From Enterobacter sp. CC120223-11 (GTDB lineage Bacteria > Pseudomonadota > Gammaproteobacteria > Enterobacterales > Enterobacteriaceae): a stretch of 64,000 nt of DNA. The first letter of the stretch is position 1. Every line of letters begins with the position of its first letter. The translations under genes and the position numbers were made by a program. A model generated the notes under the pieces. That model was not told where the DNA came from. It saw only the letters and a list, made by a program, of their open reading frames with translations, and did no database searches. The stretch spans positions 124,001 to 188,000 of the forward strand of contig NZ_OBEF01000004.1 in NCBI RefSeq assembly GCF_900215375.1, written 5' to 3'. Of the stretch, positions 19,398 to 27,548 are shown in pieces.

Positions 19398-19473
19398 GCC
19401 CGGATAGCTCAGTCGGTAGAGCAGGGGATTGAAAATCCCCGTGTCCTTGGTTCGATTCCGAGTCCGGGCACCA
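19398..19473 (+). tRNA. pheV: tRNA-Phe (GAA)
   Basis: 76 nt with encoded CCA. Acceptor stem GCCCGGA pairs with TCCGGGC, D-loop AGTCGGTA, anticodon stem GGGGA/TCCCC with loop TTGAAAA (anticodon GAA at 19431-19433), T-loop TTCGATT and discriminator A. It lies after speC as pheV does in E. coli, a common integration site for genomic islands. The 3' end is duplicated downstream. Confidence 0.97.
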
Positions 19474-19484
19474 CTAATTTAAAG

Positions 19485-19508
19485 AACCCGCCCACAAGGC
19501 GGGTTTTT
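19485..19508 (+). terminator. tRNA-Phe terminator
   Basis: AACCCGCC-CACA-GGCGGG stem followed by TTTTT directly after the tRNA. Confidence 0.85.
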
Positions 19509-19649
19509 GCTTTCTGGGGTTCTGGACTCTGCATCGAACTTGGTTCGATGATTCGCCGAAACGGCTCACCCCTTCGGGGCCAACGCGACAAAGCACGTTG
19601 TTCAAACGCCTTCGGCGTTAGCCCGAGTCCGGGCACCACTATTTAAAGA

Positions 19650-19671
19650 AACCAGCCTACGGGCTGGTTTT
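19650..19671 (+). terminator. Second terminator in the duplicated unit
   Basis: AACCAGCC-TAC-GGGCTGGTT stem followed by TTCTGC, the counterpart of the tRNA terminator in duplication copy 2. No gene precedes it directly. Confidence 0.65.
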
Positions 19672-19973
19672 CTGCTTTCTGGGGTTCCGGACCCTGCATC
19701 GAATTTGGTTCGATGATTCGCCGTCAGCGGGCGAGTTCGTCTGCCGTTAGAGAGCCTATTCCATGCCCGTAGTGTTATAAGCGTTGGCTTGCGTCAGACT
19801 TTTGGGAAGAGTTTTGCGCTGTGCCTGCTTCAAGGTAAAGATAGAAAGGCGCTTCGGAGGATCGTGATTTTTGTATCCGCACAACCTCCGTTCATGGAAG
19901 TCGTTATCACCCGAAAGGGCGTCTCTGGATGGCCCTGGTCAGAGGTTATTATGCGGGCCTGTAAGGCCCTGGC

Positions 19974-20351
19974 TTACTTCTGCTCGATGATAAGCTGCGT
20001 CAGCCTCGTTTTGATACGGAAGCAGAGTTCCCTGGCCTGAAACTGATAGCGCGGCAGCGCCAGTTCGTTAATGTCAGGGCTGATATTCTCACGTGCTCGC
20101 ACGTACTGGCTCGTCTGTAGCTCTACCCTGGTGTATTCCGCTAAAAATGCGTCGTATTCAGTTTTACTATAAGTTTTGATAACTTCCAGTTCTTTCCGAC
20201 AAACCGGTACGCGCGTGGCAGAATTGTCCGTAGCTTCATTCGTCACCTTTTGCGGCGCTGTCGGAGTGACTACGCTATTTATGGAATGGGTTTCGGCGCA
20301 GCCTGACAGCATCAGTACGCTTAGGGCGGTTATACCCGCTCGTTTCAACAT
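19974..20351 (-). CDS. Unknown lipoprotein
   Basis: 125 aa. MLKRAGITALSVLMLSGC is a lipoprotein signal with the lipidated Cys18 (LSGC); the following residues AETH give no Asp at +2, so the outer membrane is the likely destination. The mature part is hydrophilic with a Thr/Ala/Pro-rich linker, then a helical region with ELEVIKTYSKTEYDAFLAEY, and two further Cys. No family recognised. First gene after the tRNA scar, on the same strand as the bactofilin. An inverted repeat GGGCCTGTAAGGCCC lies just beyond its stop codon. Confidence 0.75.
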   Translation of the reverse strand: MLKRAGITALSVLMLSGCAETHSINSVVTPTAPQKVTNEATDNSATRVPVCRKELEVIKTYSKTEYDAFLAEYTRVELQTSQYVRARENISPDINELALPRYQFQARELCFRIKTRLTQLIIEQK

Positions 20352-20441
20352 AAAATATCCACCTGCATCATAGAGTTGTGTTCGTTAAAAGCCGCTACTG
20401 GCCTCAATGTTAACAACATTCCAGACGGGATATTTCTGCGC

Positions 20442-20525
20442 CGTATGGAGATATTTCTTCGGCACGATGAGAAAAATCTCCATACGATCGCTAAACAGTT
20501 CCCCGGGACACACCGGGAACTGTTT
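20442..20525. terminator. Two strong inverted repeats between bactofilin and lipoprotein genes
   Basis: The first (20442-20486) has perfect 11-bp arms CGTATGGAGAT / ATCTCCATACG. The second (20493-20525) pairs AAACAGTTCCC.GG with CCGGGAACTGTTT. The second lies 20 bp beyond the bactofilin stop. Neither has a strong T run, so besides termination they may be RNA-stabilising or mobile palindromes. Confidence 0.55.
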
Positions 20526-20545
20526 GTGACGAGGAAGCGGACACG

Positions 20546-21238
20546 TTAACCGCTTTTTTTCTCCGAACGGGGGCTCACATCTTCAATCACCGGGGGGCTT
20601 TTATCATTTTTAAGCGCAATTACCTTAATGGATTCATTCGGCTGCTTATAGTCGGCCTGGCCCACAAAAATACCCCCTTTTTTGATCGATAACTGACCGT
20701 ATGCCATCGTGCCGTCAACATGACCATTATCATGAATATCGATGATTTCAGCCTGGCAGTGTCCCTTCACACACCCGTCAATGATAATTTCACGCGCGTG
20801 AATGTTCCCCTCTACCATGCCATTGCGCATCACTTTAACCAGACCTTCGGCCGCATCGATGTTGCCATGAACGCTGCCATAAACGTAAATTTGACCGCTG
20901 GCACTGAGGTTACCGTCAAACCGCGTATTACCCGCCACCACGGTATTAATAGGCTTTTCCGTGCCCGCCGAAGCCTTACTTTCCTGATGCATCTCCACAG
21001 CCTGCGGCTCACGAGTCATCATCAGGGACATTTCATTTTTACTGTTTTCCGTTTTTTTTCCGAACATAGCGATAATCCTTTTCTGTTGAAAATGAATGAC
21101 AAAAGAGAGCGGAAGCAGAATAAGACAAACGATGGCGAGGGGCGTTCGCTCAAAGCACCAGGCGAGAAGCATTAATGCCCAAAAGAATATTCCCGCATTG
21201 AGAAAACTATTGCACCTCCATCCTGAATCCGATTCCAT
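20546..21238 (-). CDS. Membrane-anchored bactofilin (CcmA-like)
   Basis: 230 aa. Two hydrophobic helices at about 12-29 and 33-50 are followed by a cytosolic bactofilin domain (about 97-205) with repeating right-handed beta-helix turns such as ASGQIYVYGSVHGNID, GMVEGNIHAREIIIDG and GHVDGTMAYGQLSIKKGG. Bactofilins self-assemble into filaments; the Proteus CcmA relative influences cell shape. A second ATG at 21067 (MFGKKTENSK) has a better RBS (AAAAGGA, 8-base spacing) than the first (GGAG, 12-base spacing) and would give a soluble 173-aa form, so two products are possible. Its role beside secretion genes is unknown. Confidence 0.85.
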   Translation of the reverse strand: MESDSGWRCNSFLNAGIFFWALMLLAWCFERTPLAIVCLILLPLSFVIHFQQKRIIAMFGKKTENSKNEMSLMMTREPQAVEMHQESKASAGTEKPINTVVAGNTRFDGNLSASGQIYVYGSVHGNIDAAEGLVKVMRNGMVEGNIHAREIIIDGCVKGHCQAEIIDIHDNGHVDGTMAYGQLSIKKGGIFVGQADYKQPNESIKVIALKNDKSPPVIEDVSPRSEKKSG

Positions 21239-21545
21239 ATTTTATGATAACTCCTTTATCTGACGATGACCGGGAAAGACATCTCCCGATTTTCCCGGGG
21301 CACATTACAGCACATTTTACCAGCAAACCAATATGCAATTTGCAAAAATAAGCACTTAACCAAAGCAGCTGATGTGCCAGACTTATTCAGGCAATAGACA
21401 CAGCGTATTTTGATGCGGGATATATTACTCACGAATTTTGATAAGCAATGATTTATTTAAGCCTATGGACATTGAACGACTTAATGCAGCAGTGCCATCA
21501 TTTGCTATGAGTAAACATGCTCAGTTAATAACTAAGGAGATAAAA
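21239..21545. other. Promoter region between bactofilin and first microcin-like gene
   Basis: 307 bp, AT-rich, divergent. No gene supported: the in-frame extension of the peptide upstream to 21438 lacks an RBS and would place 36 unlike residues before a standard leader. A near-consensus site for a known regulator was not found. Confidence 0.55.
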
Positions 21546-21797
21546 ATGCGTAAAGTGACTCAAGACGAGATCGGGCACGTAAGCGGCGGTATGGTTGGCT
21601 CGCAGGGTGATATTGCAGCCTCAGTTTCTCAATTTCTTGATAGCCTGACGTCAATGATTGAGATCGTGAAAACCAATGGCTGGGGAAGTTTTGTCGACTC
21701 TTTGCAATCGCTGCTAGGCAAAGGTAACGGCGCGAACTCCCCAGAAATTGATACCTATAAACCAGAAATTGCGACCAAAAGCGACAATCTGCACTAA
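21546..21797 (+). CDS. Double-glycine leader peptide, class II microcin-like (peptide 1)
   Basis: 83 aa. The start is fixed by AAGGAG six bases upstream. MRKVTQDEIGHVSGG is a textbook 15-residue double-glycine leader, close to the colicin V leader pattern MRxLTxxEIxxVSGG. Cleavage would release a 68-residue core, MVGSQGDIAASVSQ..., without cysteine, with an amphipathic stretch (SQFLDSLTSMIEIVKTNG) and a polar tail rich in Asn, Lys, Glu and Asp. It lies upstream of a complete CvaA/CvaB/TolC-type exporter and has its own terminator. Likely a secreted antibacterial peptide; the core resembles no microcin I can name. A signalling role is an alternative. Confidence 0.8.
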   Translation: MRKVTQDEIGHVSGGMVGSQGDIAASVSQFLDSLTSMIEIVKTNGWGSFVDSLQSLLGKGNGANSPEIDTYKPEIATKSDNLH

Positions 21798-22200
21798 ATG
21801 CCACGGCATTTATTATCATGGCATATAACCCTACCCTGCCAGCTGTAGATTGTAAGACCGTCCGGTAGTAACAGCATTATCAGAACAAAACCCGCCGTCA
21901 GGCGGGTTTTAATTGCAGCATGCGCCATGCAGCTCAGTTGATTCTTTAAGCATCACGCTGTTATTTCGATGATTCACGTCAATTTAATCCCTCAGAGCCA
22001 AAATCAACAAATTTTCTCCGCATTTAGAAAAACCAGTCAAAAGCTACAAACCTGTATTTATCCGCCTCATGACTTATAAGCCATTCTGTATCCTGGTTAA
22101 GCCAGGCTATTATCGCTTCCCCCACCGTGGCTCTTATGCCATTTTAGGCTTTATTTTTCATTACTATAGATAACCACAGCGCAATATTCAGGAGAATTGA
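21798..22200. other. Gap between peptide 1 and the exporter operon
   Basis: 403 bp without a supportable gene. It contains the peptide 1 terminator (21887-21910) and then about 290 bp of AT-rich DNA that must hold a separate promoter for the exporter operon. No immunity-like open frame longer than about 20 codons with an RBS was seen on the plus strand. Confidence 0.6.
21887..21910 (+). terminator. Intrinsic terminator after peptide 1
   Basis: AAAACCCGCC-GTCA-GGCGGGTTTT, a perfect stem with a T run, 90 bp after the peptide stop codon. Confidence 0.85.
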
Positions 22201-23481
22201 ATGGGACTTTCTGGTCTATTCAGAATGGAAGCTATTAACGCGGGTAAAGAGCAGGCTTACGGCAGCGTTATTATTGCCACACCGCTTAATATGAAGATTT
22301 GTGCATTTTTCTCACTTTTTCTGTTAATCATCATTCTGGTTTTTATTTCGACCTATGCATACACCAGCCGCACCGTTATCAGTGGATATCTGACGCCAGA
22401 TAAGGGATTGAGCAAAATTTATCCCTCTCAGTACGGGATCATTCGCAAAAGTTTTGTCACCGAAGGAGCCAGGGTCAAGGAGGGTGACACCCTGTTTATC
22501 CTTTCCAGCGAGCGACATACGGTCGATTCAGAACAGGCGAGTACCCAGGAGAAAGTCAGCCAGGAAATTAAACGTCGGGTCAGTTCACTGCAGCGTGAAC
22601 TGGAGGCCATAAAAAGACAATACGCCAGCGAACTTGTTACCGCGCAGCAAAATCTTGTTCGCGTCGATGCCTCAATACAGAAACTGAATAGCCAGAAACG
22701 TAATCTTCGGCAGGTGGTGGCGATCACCAAAGAGCGCCTGGATAAATACAGCGAAATCTACAACGAGAACTATATCTCTCTGGAACAAAAGGAGCGCGTT
22801 CGCGAAGAATACATTGAGAAAAATACACGTCTCGACGAGCTGGAACGGGAAATAATCAACGCCCAACAGGAAAAAACGACGCGGCAGCTGCAAATCACCA
22901 AGCTCAAATACAGCACCGATTCTGACACCGAACGGACGCGGCGCGAGCTGGCCCAGCTTGAACAGGATCTTTTAGAAAACGAAACCCGGCGTGAAATAAC
23001 CATAACGGCTCCCGTTTCCGGAACGGTAACGGCCATTAACGCGTGGGAAGGTAAGTACACGGACGGTAATAAATCGCTTGCCAGCATCATACCAGACGGT
23101 TCACGGCTGGTGGCCTGGCTCTATGCGCCGGGGCGTTCCATCGGTTTCATCCGCCCGGAGAGTAAAATTTTATTACGCTATCAGTCATGGCCGTGGCAAA
23201 AATTTGGCCAGTACCCGGCGACCATAACGTCTGTCTCTCGCTCAACATTCACCCTCAGCGAGTTAACGGATGAGCTTTCCCGCAGCAGCGATTTCTCAGA
23301 AGACCCCTCCTTTTATCGCATCATTGCTGAGCCGTTATCCGAAGAGGTCAACGCCTATGGCCAAACCTATGCGCTGCGCAGCGGCGCACGGCTAGAAGCG
23401 AGCATCTTGCTGGATAAACGAACGCTGCTGGAGTGGATGTTTGAACCCATTTTATCTTTGAAAAACAACAACCAACAGTAA
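22201..23481 (+). CDS. CvaA-like periplasmic adaptor (membrane fusion protein)
   Basis: 426 aa HlyD-family adaptor of a peptide exporter. RBS AGGAG six bases before ATG. A cytosolic N-terminus is followed by one membrane helix (about 32-52), a lipoyl-like half (YGIIRKSFVTEGARVKEGDTLF), a long coiled coil (about 105-265, rich in Glu, Arg and Gln) and the second lipoyl half with ITAPVSGTVTAINAWEGKYT, then the beta-barrel. The architecture and length match CvaA of the colicin V system. First gene of the operon, 9 bp before the ABC gene. It would bridge the inner-membrane exporter to the outer-membrane channel. Confidence 0.9.
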   Translation: MGLSGLFRMEAINAGKEQAYGSVIIATPLNMKICAFFSLFLLIIILVFISTYAYTSRTVISGYLTPDKGLSKIYPSQYGIIRKSFVTEGARVKEGDTLFILSSERHTVDSEQASTQEKVSQEIKRRVSSLQRELEAIKRQYASELVTAQQNLVRVDASIQKLNSQKRNLRQVVAITKERLDKYSEIYNENYISLEQKERVREEYIEKNTRLDELEREIINAQQEKTTRQLQITKLKYSTDSDTERTRRELAQLEQDLLENETRREITITAPVSGTVTAINAWEGKYTDGNKSLASIIPDGSRLVAWLYAPGRSIGFIRPESKILLRYQSWPWQKFGQYPATITSVSRSTFTLSELTDELSRSSDFSEDPSFYRIIAEPLSEEVNAYGQTYALRSGARLEASILLDKRTLLEWMFEPILSLKNNNQQ

Positions 23482-23490
23482 GCAGGATCT

Positions 23491-25638
23491 ATGCCATTAA
23501 CCAAGCGAATTAACTTCGGCCTGAATCGAAAGACGCTGCCGATGATCTTTCAGGGAGAAGTGTCGGAGTGCGGTCTCGCCTGCATCGCGATGATCGCCAG
23601 CTACTACGGCAACCGTCAGGAGTTGCTCACGCTGCGCAACCAGTTTCCCATTTCCCAGCGCGGCGCCAAACTTTCTATGCTGCTGTCCATAGCCCAGCAG
23701 CTTCATTTGACCACGCGTACGCTCCGGCTGGAAACTGATGAGCTGAATCAGCTCAGGCTGCCGTGCATGCTGCACTGGGATTTTAAGCATTTTGTGGTTC
23801 TGAAAGCGGTAAAAAAAAACCACCTGGTTATTCATGACCCGGAGCTTGGCGCGCGCAAGATCCCGATGAAGGAGGTGAATAAATCCTTCACCGGCGTGGC
23901 GGTAGAACTGTGGCCAAATGAGCATTTCAACCCTCACGTGCCGCAGGAGAAAATCTCGCTGCGCCAGGTCATCGGCCCGGTAAGCGGCATCAAAACCAGC
24001 CTGATGCTGGTGCTGCTGATGGGATTGCTGCTGGAGGTTTTCAGCCTGCTGATGCCTTTTCTGACCCAATGGACGATCGACCAGGTTATACCTGCCGCCG
24101 ACTATAATCTTCTGTCGCTGCTCCTTGCCGGGTTTACGATAGTCATGATAACCCGCCACCTCATTTCTATTGCCCGCGACTGGAGCATGCTGTTTATCAC
24201 GACTTCCCTGAGCGTGCAGTGGCGAAGCAACGTTTTTAACCATCTGATGCACATTCCCGCCAGCTATTTTTCACGGCGTCATCTGGGGGATGTGGTGTCG
24301 CGCTTTGGCGCAGTAGATGCCATTCAGGCAACCTTGACCAGCGCCTTTTTCGTCGCCCTGCTGGACGGCGCGGTGACAATTTTTACCCTTACGGTGATGT
24401 TCATTTACAGCGTGAAGCTCACCCTCATTGCCATTGCCTCAATCCTGATTTACTCCATTTTGCGCGCCCTGTACTTCACGCCGCTGCGCAATGCCGCGGA
24501 AGAGCAAATTATCCACGGCGCAAAACAGCAGAGCCATTTTATTGAATCCATTCGCGGCATCAAAACCATTCGTCTGTTTCAGCAGCAGAGCGAAAGAGCG
24601 GCGGGCTGGATAAGCTACATGGTTAACCAGGTCAACGCGGGCGTGCGGGTGCAAAAGTTGCAGCTTATCTACCGGCAAAGTATCTCTTTTTTGTCAGGGC
24701 TGGAGAGCATTATCGTGATTGGTCTTGGTGCCGGACTGGTGATTGAAGGCCAGCTGACGGTCGGTGCGTTTATGGCATTCAGCTCATTCAAATCTCAGTT
24801 CAGCAGCAGGATAAGCAATCTTATCGATAAATTTTTCGAACTGAAGATGCTGCGCATCCAGACCGAGCGTCTGGCCGATATCGTTTTGACCGAGCGCGAA
24901 AAATTGCTGCCGCAGCTTGTCGACCCTCAGAGCGATCGCCGCTTCGCTTTGCGGGTGGAAAATGTCTCCTGGCGCTACAGCGAACTCGAACCCAAAATCC
25001 TGCAAAACCTCAGCTTCGAAGTTCAGGCCGGGGATTTTGTGGCGATTACCGGCACCTCCGGCTGCGGAAAAAGCACGCTGCTGGAGCTGCTGTGTGGCAA
25101 CCATAGCACCGCCGAGGGGAGCGTCGTCTATATCGACCAGGACGGCCACGCCTGGGAACCCGCCCAAATCAAAAATCAGATTGCCACAGTGCTTCAGGAT
25201 GATGTGCTGCTCTCCGGGACCATTCTGGACAACATCACCTTTTTCGCCAGTCAGCCGGATGAAGAGTTTGCCGTCAAATGTGCCCAAATGGCGGCGATTT
25301 ACCACGATATTCAGGCAATGCCGATGCAGTTTAATACTCTGGTTGGCGATATGGGCACCACCCTTTCCGGCGGGCAGAAACAGCGTATTTTGCTGGCCCG
25401 CGCGCTGTACAAAAAGCCCCAGGTCTTGCTGCTCGACGAAGCCACCAGCCATCTCGATCTTGTTACGGAACAGCAGGTGAACCAGATGCTGGCCGCGCTA
25501 AACCTGACGCGTATCGTCATCGCCCACCGCCCGCACACGCTGGCAATGGCCCAGCGTATTTTGGTCATGAAGGAGGGAGAGATAGCCCAGGTGCTGACGC
25601 CCCATCAGCTGTTGCAGGGCGTGAAGGAGGAAGCATGA
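23491..25638 (+). CDS. CvaB-like peptidase-containing ABC exporter
   Basis: 715 aa. The N-terminal C39 peptidase has an intact catalytic set: Gln21, Cys27 (GEVSECGLAC), His100 (FKHFVVL) and Asp116 (IHDPELG), so it should cut after Gly-Gly. Six membrane helices follow (about 155-440). The ATPase has Walker A GTSGCGKST (about 520), Q-loop VLQDD, signature LSGGQKQR (about 626) and Walker B VLLLDEATSHLD. This is a processing exporter for double-glycine peptides and is the only one in the window, so it probably serves all three peptides. It overlaps the TolC gene by 4 bp. Confidence 0.93.
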   Translation: MPLTKRINFGLNRKTLPMIFQGEVSECGLACIAMIASYYGNRQELLTLRNQFPISQRGAKLSMLLSIAQQLHLTTRTLRLETDELNQLRLPCMLHWDFKHFVVLKAVKKNHLVIHDPELGARKIPMKEVNKSFTGVAVELWPNEHFNPHVPQEKISLRQVIGPVSGIKTSLMLVLLMGLLLEVFSLLMPFLTQWTIDQVIPAADYNLLSLLLAGFTIVMITRHLISIARDWSMLFITTSLSVQWRSNVFNHLMHIPASYFSRRHLGDVVSRFGAVDAIQATLTSAFFVALLDGAVTIFTLTVMFIYSVKLTLIAIASILIYSILRALYFTPLRNAAEEQIIHGAKQQSHFIESIRGIKTIRLFQQQSERAAGWISYMVNQVNAGVRVQKLQLIYRQSISFLSGLESIIVIGLGAGLVIEGQLTVGAFMAFSSFKSQFSSRISNLIDKFFELKMLRIQTERLADIVLTEREKLLPQLVDPQSDRRFALRVENVSWRYSELEPKILQNLSFEVQAGDFVAITGTSGCGKSTLLELLCGNHSTAEGSVVYIDQDGHAWEPAQIKNQIATVLQDDVLLSGTILDNITFFASQPDEEFAVKCAQMAAIYHDIQAMPMQFNTLVGDMGTTLSGGQKQRILLARALYKKPQVLLLDEATSHLDLVTEQQVNQMLAALNLTRIVIAHRPHTLAMAQRILVMKEGEIAQVLTPHQLLQGVKEEA

Positions 25639-27137
25639 AAACGATAATCAAATCGGGTTACCTGAGCATGCTGATTGCGGCCTCGTTCCCCGCCAGCGCG
25701 GCCAATATTGTCGATGAGATAATGAATAACCACTACTGGCAGACCGCGGAGCCTGCGGCGAAAAACGCTCCGGCCACTGCCGCAGCGCCCGTTGCCCAAC
25801 CGGAACGTCTGAGTCCTCAGGTTACCTGCCCGACAGGCGCGCCGGGGTTGACTCATCTGACGCTCGGCGGCGCCATCAACATTGCGCTGTGCAACAGCCC
25901 TCGCCTGCGAGCCGCCTGGCTGCAAACAAAATTCAGCGAAACGGAAGAGCTTCGTCGCATCGGGGCCTGGCTCCCTGAAATAAACGCCACCGCCACGCAA
26001 AGACGTGGCGATCAGAAATCGGTATACGGCTACGAATCCTATGAGCTTCGCCAGCGATATAAGCCGAAAGTAACGGACCTGGCAGTGAACGTCGACTGGC
26101 TGCTGTTTGATTTCGGCAAGCGAGAGAATGAATATTTCCGCGCGGAAGAATCGCTGGCGGCCGCCAGGGCGTTGAACAGCGTTGAATTTCAGCAGGTAAC
26201 GCTTGATGTTGCGCAGAAGTATTACGCGCTGGTCTATCTGCAAACGCTGGTGGAGATGGCCTACGAGCAGGAACGTATCGCCAGCGAAGTGATGCAGGAT
26301 GCTACCGCGCGGCATCGCGCAGGAATTGTGCCACTCACGGATAAGATTCAGGCGGAAAACTCCCTCGGTCAGGCAACCATGAGCCGCATTCAGTATGAAT
26401 CGGATATTGCCCGGGCCAAGGGCGATCTGTTGACGGTGATGGGCGTGGCGGCAAACCTTACCATGAGCCTGGCGGACAAACGGCTTTCGATGCCGGACGG
26501 TGCGCTGGCGGCGTCAGTGACCGACTACATTCATCAGGCGTTGCTCAACAACCCGGCGGTTAAAGCGGCTGAGCACCAGAAAAATGCCGACGAGTACGGT
26601 AAAAATGCCGCCGGGCTGTCTATGCTGCCCTCCCTCTCCTTCGTGGGCAGCTACGGAAGAACAGACTCACGGGATGCAATTGTGACCGCCCCAACCCGTA
26701 ATGATGAGCTGTGGATGGGTCTGCAGGTGAAAATCCCGCTGTTTAATCGTCTTCAACAATATAGCCAACAAATTGATGCGCAAAATAATATTCAGCTGCG
26801 TGAAAATGCCCTACGCGATAAACAGCTCGAGGTCACTTCCGCTATTTGGTCTAATTTCCATTCAATGAGCGCTTCTACAGAAAATGCCCTCAAAAGCGAG
26901 CAGGTGTTAAAGAATACGCAGTTGGCGCATAAACTGGCGCGAGGACGATATCGCAGCGGAATGGGCAGCATGCTGGAGGTGTTATCGACCCAGCAATCGT
27001 GGATGAATGCCGTGAGCCAGAATGTGAATACATTAACGCAATGGCATCAGTCACGGTTAACCTTACTTATATTAACGGGCGGATTCAACCGTCTACAGGA
27101 TATAAACGATAAGACATCAACGGCGGCTTATAAGTAA
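25635..27137 (+). CDS. TolC family outer-membrane channel of the peptide exporter
   Basis: 500 aa with a signal peptide (MKTIIKSGYLSMLIAASFPASA). After an unusual Ala/Pro-rich N-terminal stretch (about 45-65) come two OEP repeats with LTLGGAINIALCNSPRLRAAW, VDWLLFDFGKRENEYF and LARGRYRSGMGSMLEVLSTQQSWM, all typical of TolC-family proteins. Colicin V systems usually borrow chromosomal TolC, so a dedicated channel here is notable. It overlaps the exporter gene by 4 bp (ATGA), showing one operon. Confidence 0.9.
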   Translation: MKTIIKSGYLSMLIAASFPASAANIVDEIMNNHYWQTAEPAAKNAPATAAAPVAQPERLSPQVTCPTGAPGLTHLTLGGAINIALCNSPRLRAAWLQTKFSETEELRRIGAWLPEINATATQRRGDQKSVYGYESYELRQRYKPKVTDLAVNVDWLLFDFGKRENEYFRAEESLAAARALNSVEFQQVTLDVAQKYYALVYLQTLVEMAYEQERIASEVMQDATARHRAGIVPLTDKIQAENSLGQATMSRIQYESDIARAKGDLLTVMGVAANLTMSLADKRLSMPDGALAASVTDYIHQALLNNPAVKAAEHQKNADEYGKNAAGLSMLPSLSFVGSYGRTDSRDAIVTAPTRNDELWMGLQVKIPLFNRLQQYSQQIDAQNNIQLRENALRDKQLEVTSAIWSNFHSMSASTENALKSEQVLKNTQLAHKLARGRYRSGMGSMLEVLSTQQSWMNAVSQNVNTLTQWHQSRLTLLILTGGFNRLQDINDKTSTAAYK

Positions 27138-27239
27138 TGTCTTGTACAGCCGCCACTGCGTTGTTTAAAAAACATTATGTTGCTAACATTAATTTGCTCT
27201 CAAAGAGCGAGTTAATGGAAAATATAAAGGAGTTATACT

Positions 27240-27548
27240 ATGCGTGATTTATCTAATACTGAAATAGAGGTCGTCGCTGGCGGCTGGACCCATGGCATTT
27301 CCGATTCGCTTGAGGGCGCTATCTATGGCGCCGGTGAAGGACTGGCGGCAGGTCTGGCCATTGGTGGCGGTACGGCTTCCAAGTCTGACAGCCTGCTTGG
27401 GGTCTTCGCTCAGCTGGTTGGCGCGCCTATTGGCGCAGTTGTCGGCACGATCTGGGGAGGTGTAGGCGGTGTACTGTTTGGTAAAGATGAAATCTCCAGC
27501 GTCCTCAATAACTGGAAACAAAATTTCGGCACTGGCAGTAAAGGTTAA
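27240..27548 (+). CDS. Gly-rich double-glycine peptide, class II microcin-like (peptide 2)
   Basis: 102 aa. RBS AAAGGAG seven bases before ATG. The leader MRDLSNTEIEVVAGG (15 residues, Gly-Gly end) leaves an 87-residue core starting WTHGISDSLEGAIYG. The core is dominated by small residues with Gly-x3-Gly spacings (GAGEGLAAGLAIGGG, GAVVGTIWGGVGGVLFG), forming two likely membrane hairpin segments as in colicin V and microcin L. There is no cysteine and no siderophore-type Ser-rich tail. It directly follows the exporter operon (102 bp). Probable pore-forming or membrane-active bacteriocin. Confidence 0.85.
   Translation: MRDLSNTEIEVVAGGWTHGISDSLEGAIYGAGEGLAAGLAIGGGTASKSDSLLGVFAQLVGAPIGAVVGTIWGGVGGVLFGKDEISSVLNNWKQNFGTGSKG

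Larger units (their letters stand above)
19458..19723. repeat. 101-bp direct duplication of the tRNA-Phe 3' end and terminator
   Basis: Copy 1 is 19458-19558, copy 2 is 19623-19723. Both start at CCGAGTCCGGGCACCACTA (end of the T stem, acceptor stem and CCA), continue through TTTAAAGAA, a terminator stem, TGCTTTCTGGGGTTC and GGTTCGATGATTCGCCG. The terminator stems differ in sequence but both pair, showing compensatory change. This is the layout expected of tandem attachment sites left by integration at a tRNA gene. Confidence 0.85.

Noticed and set aside
19789..20040. 83-residue plus-strand frame near the tRNA duplication
   Set aside because: Overlaps the lipoprotein gene on the other strand, has no RBS and no family look; not an integrase remnant as far as can be seen.
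21438..21545. 36-codon in-frame extension of microcin peptide 1
   Set aside because: The internal ATG has a perfect RBS and gives a canonical 15-residue leader; the extension has neither.
27240..27548. Siderophore-microcin (class IIb) assignment for the peptides
   Set aside because: No Ser-rich C-terminal siderophore attachment tail and no MceC/MceD/MceIJ-type modification genes in the window.
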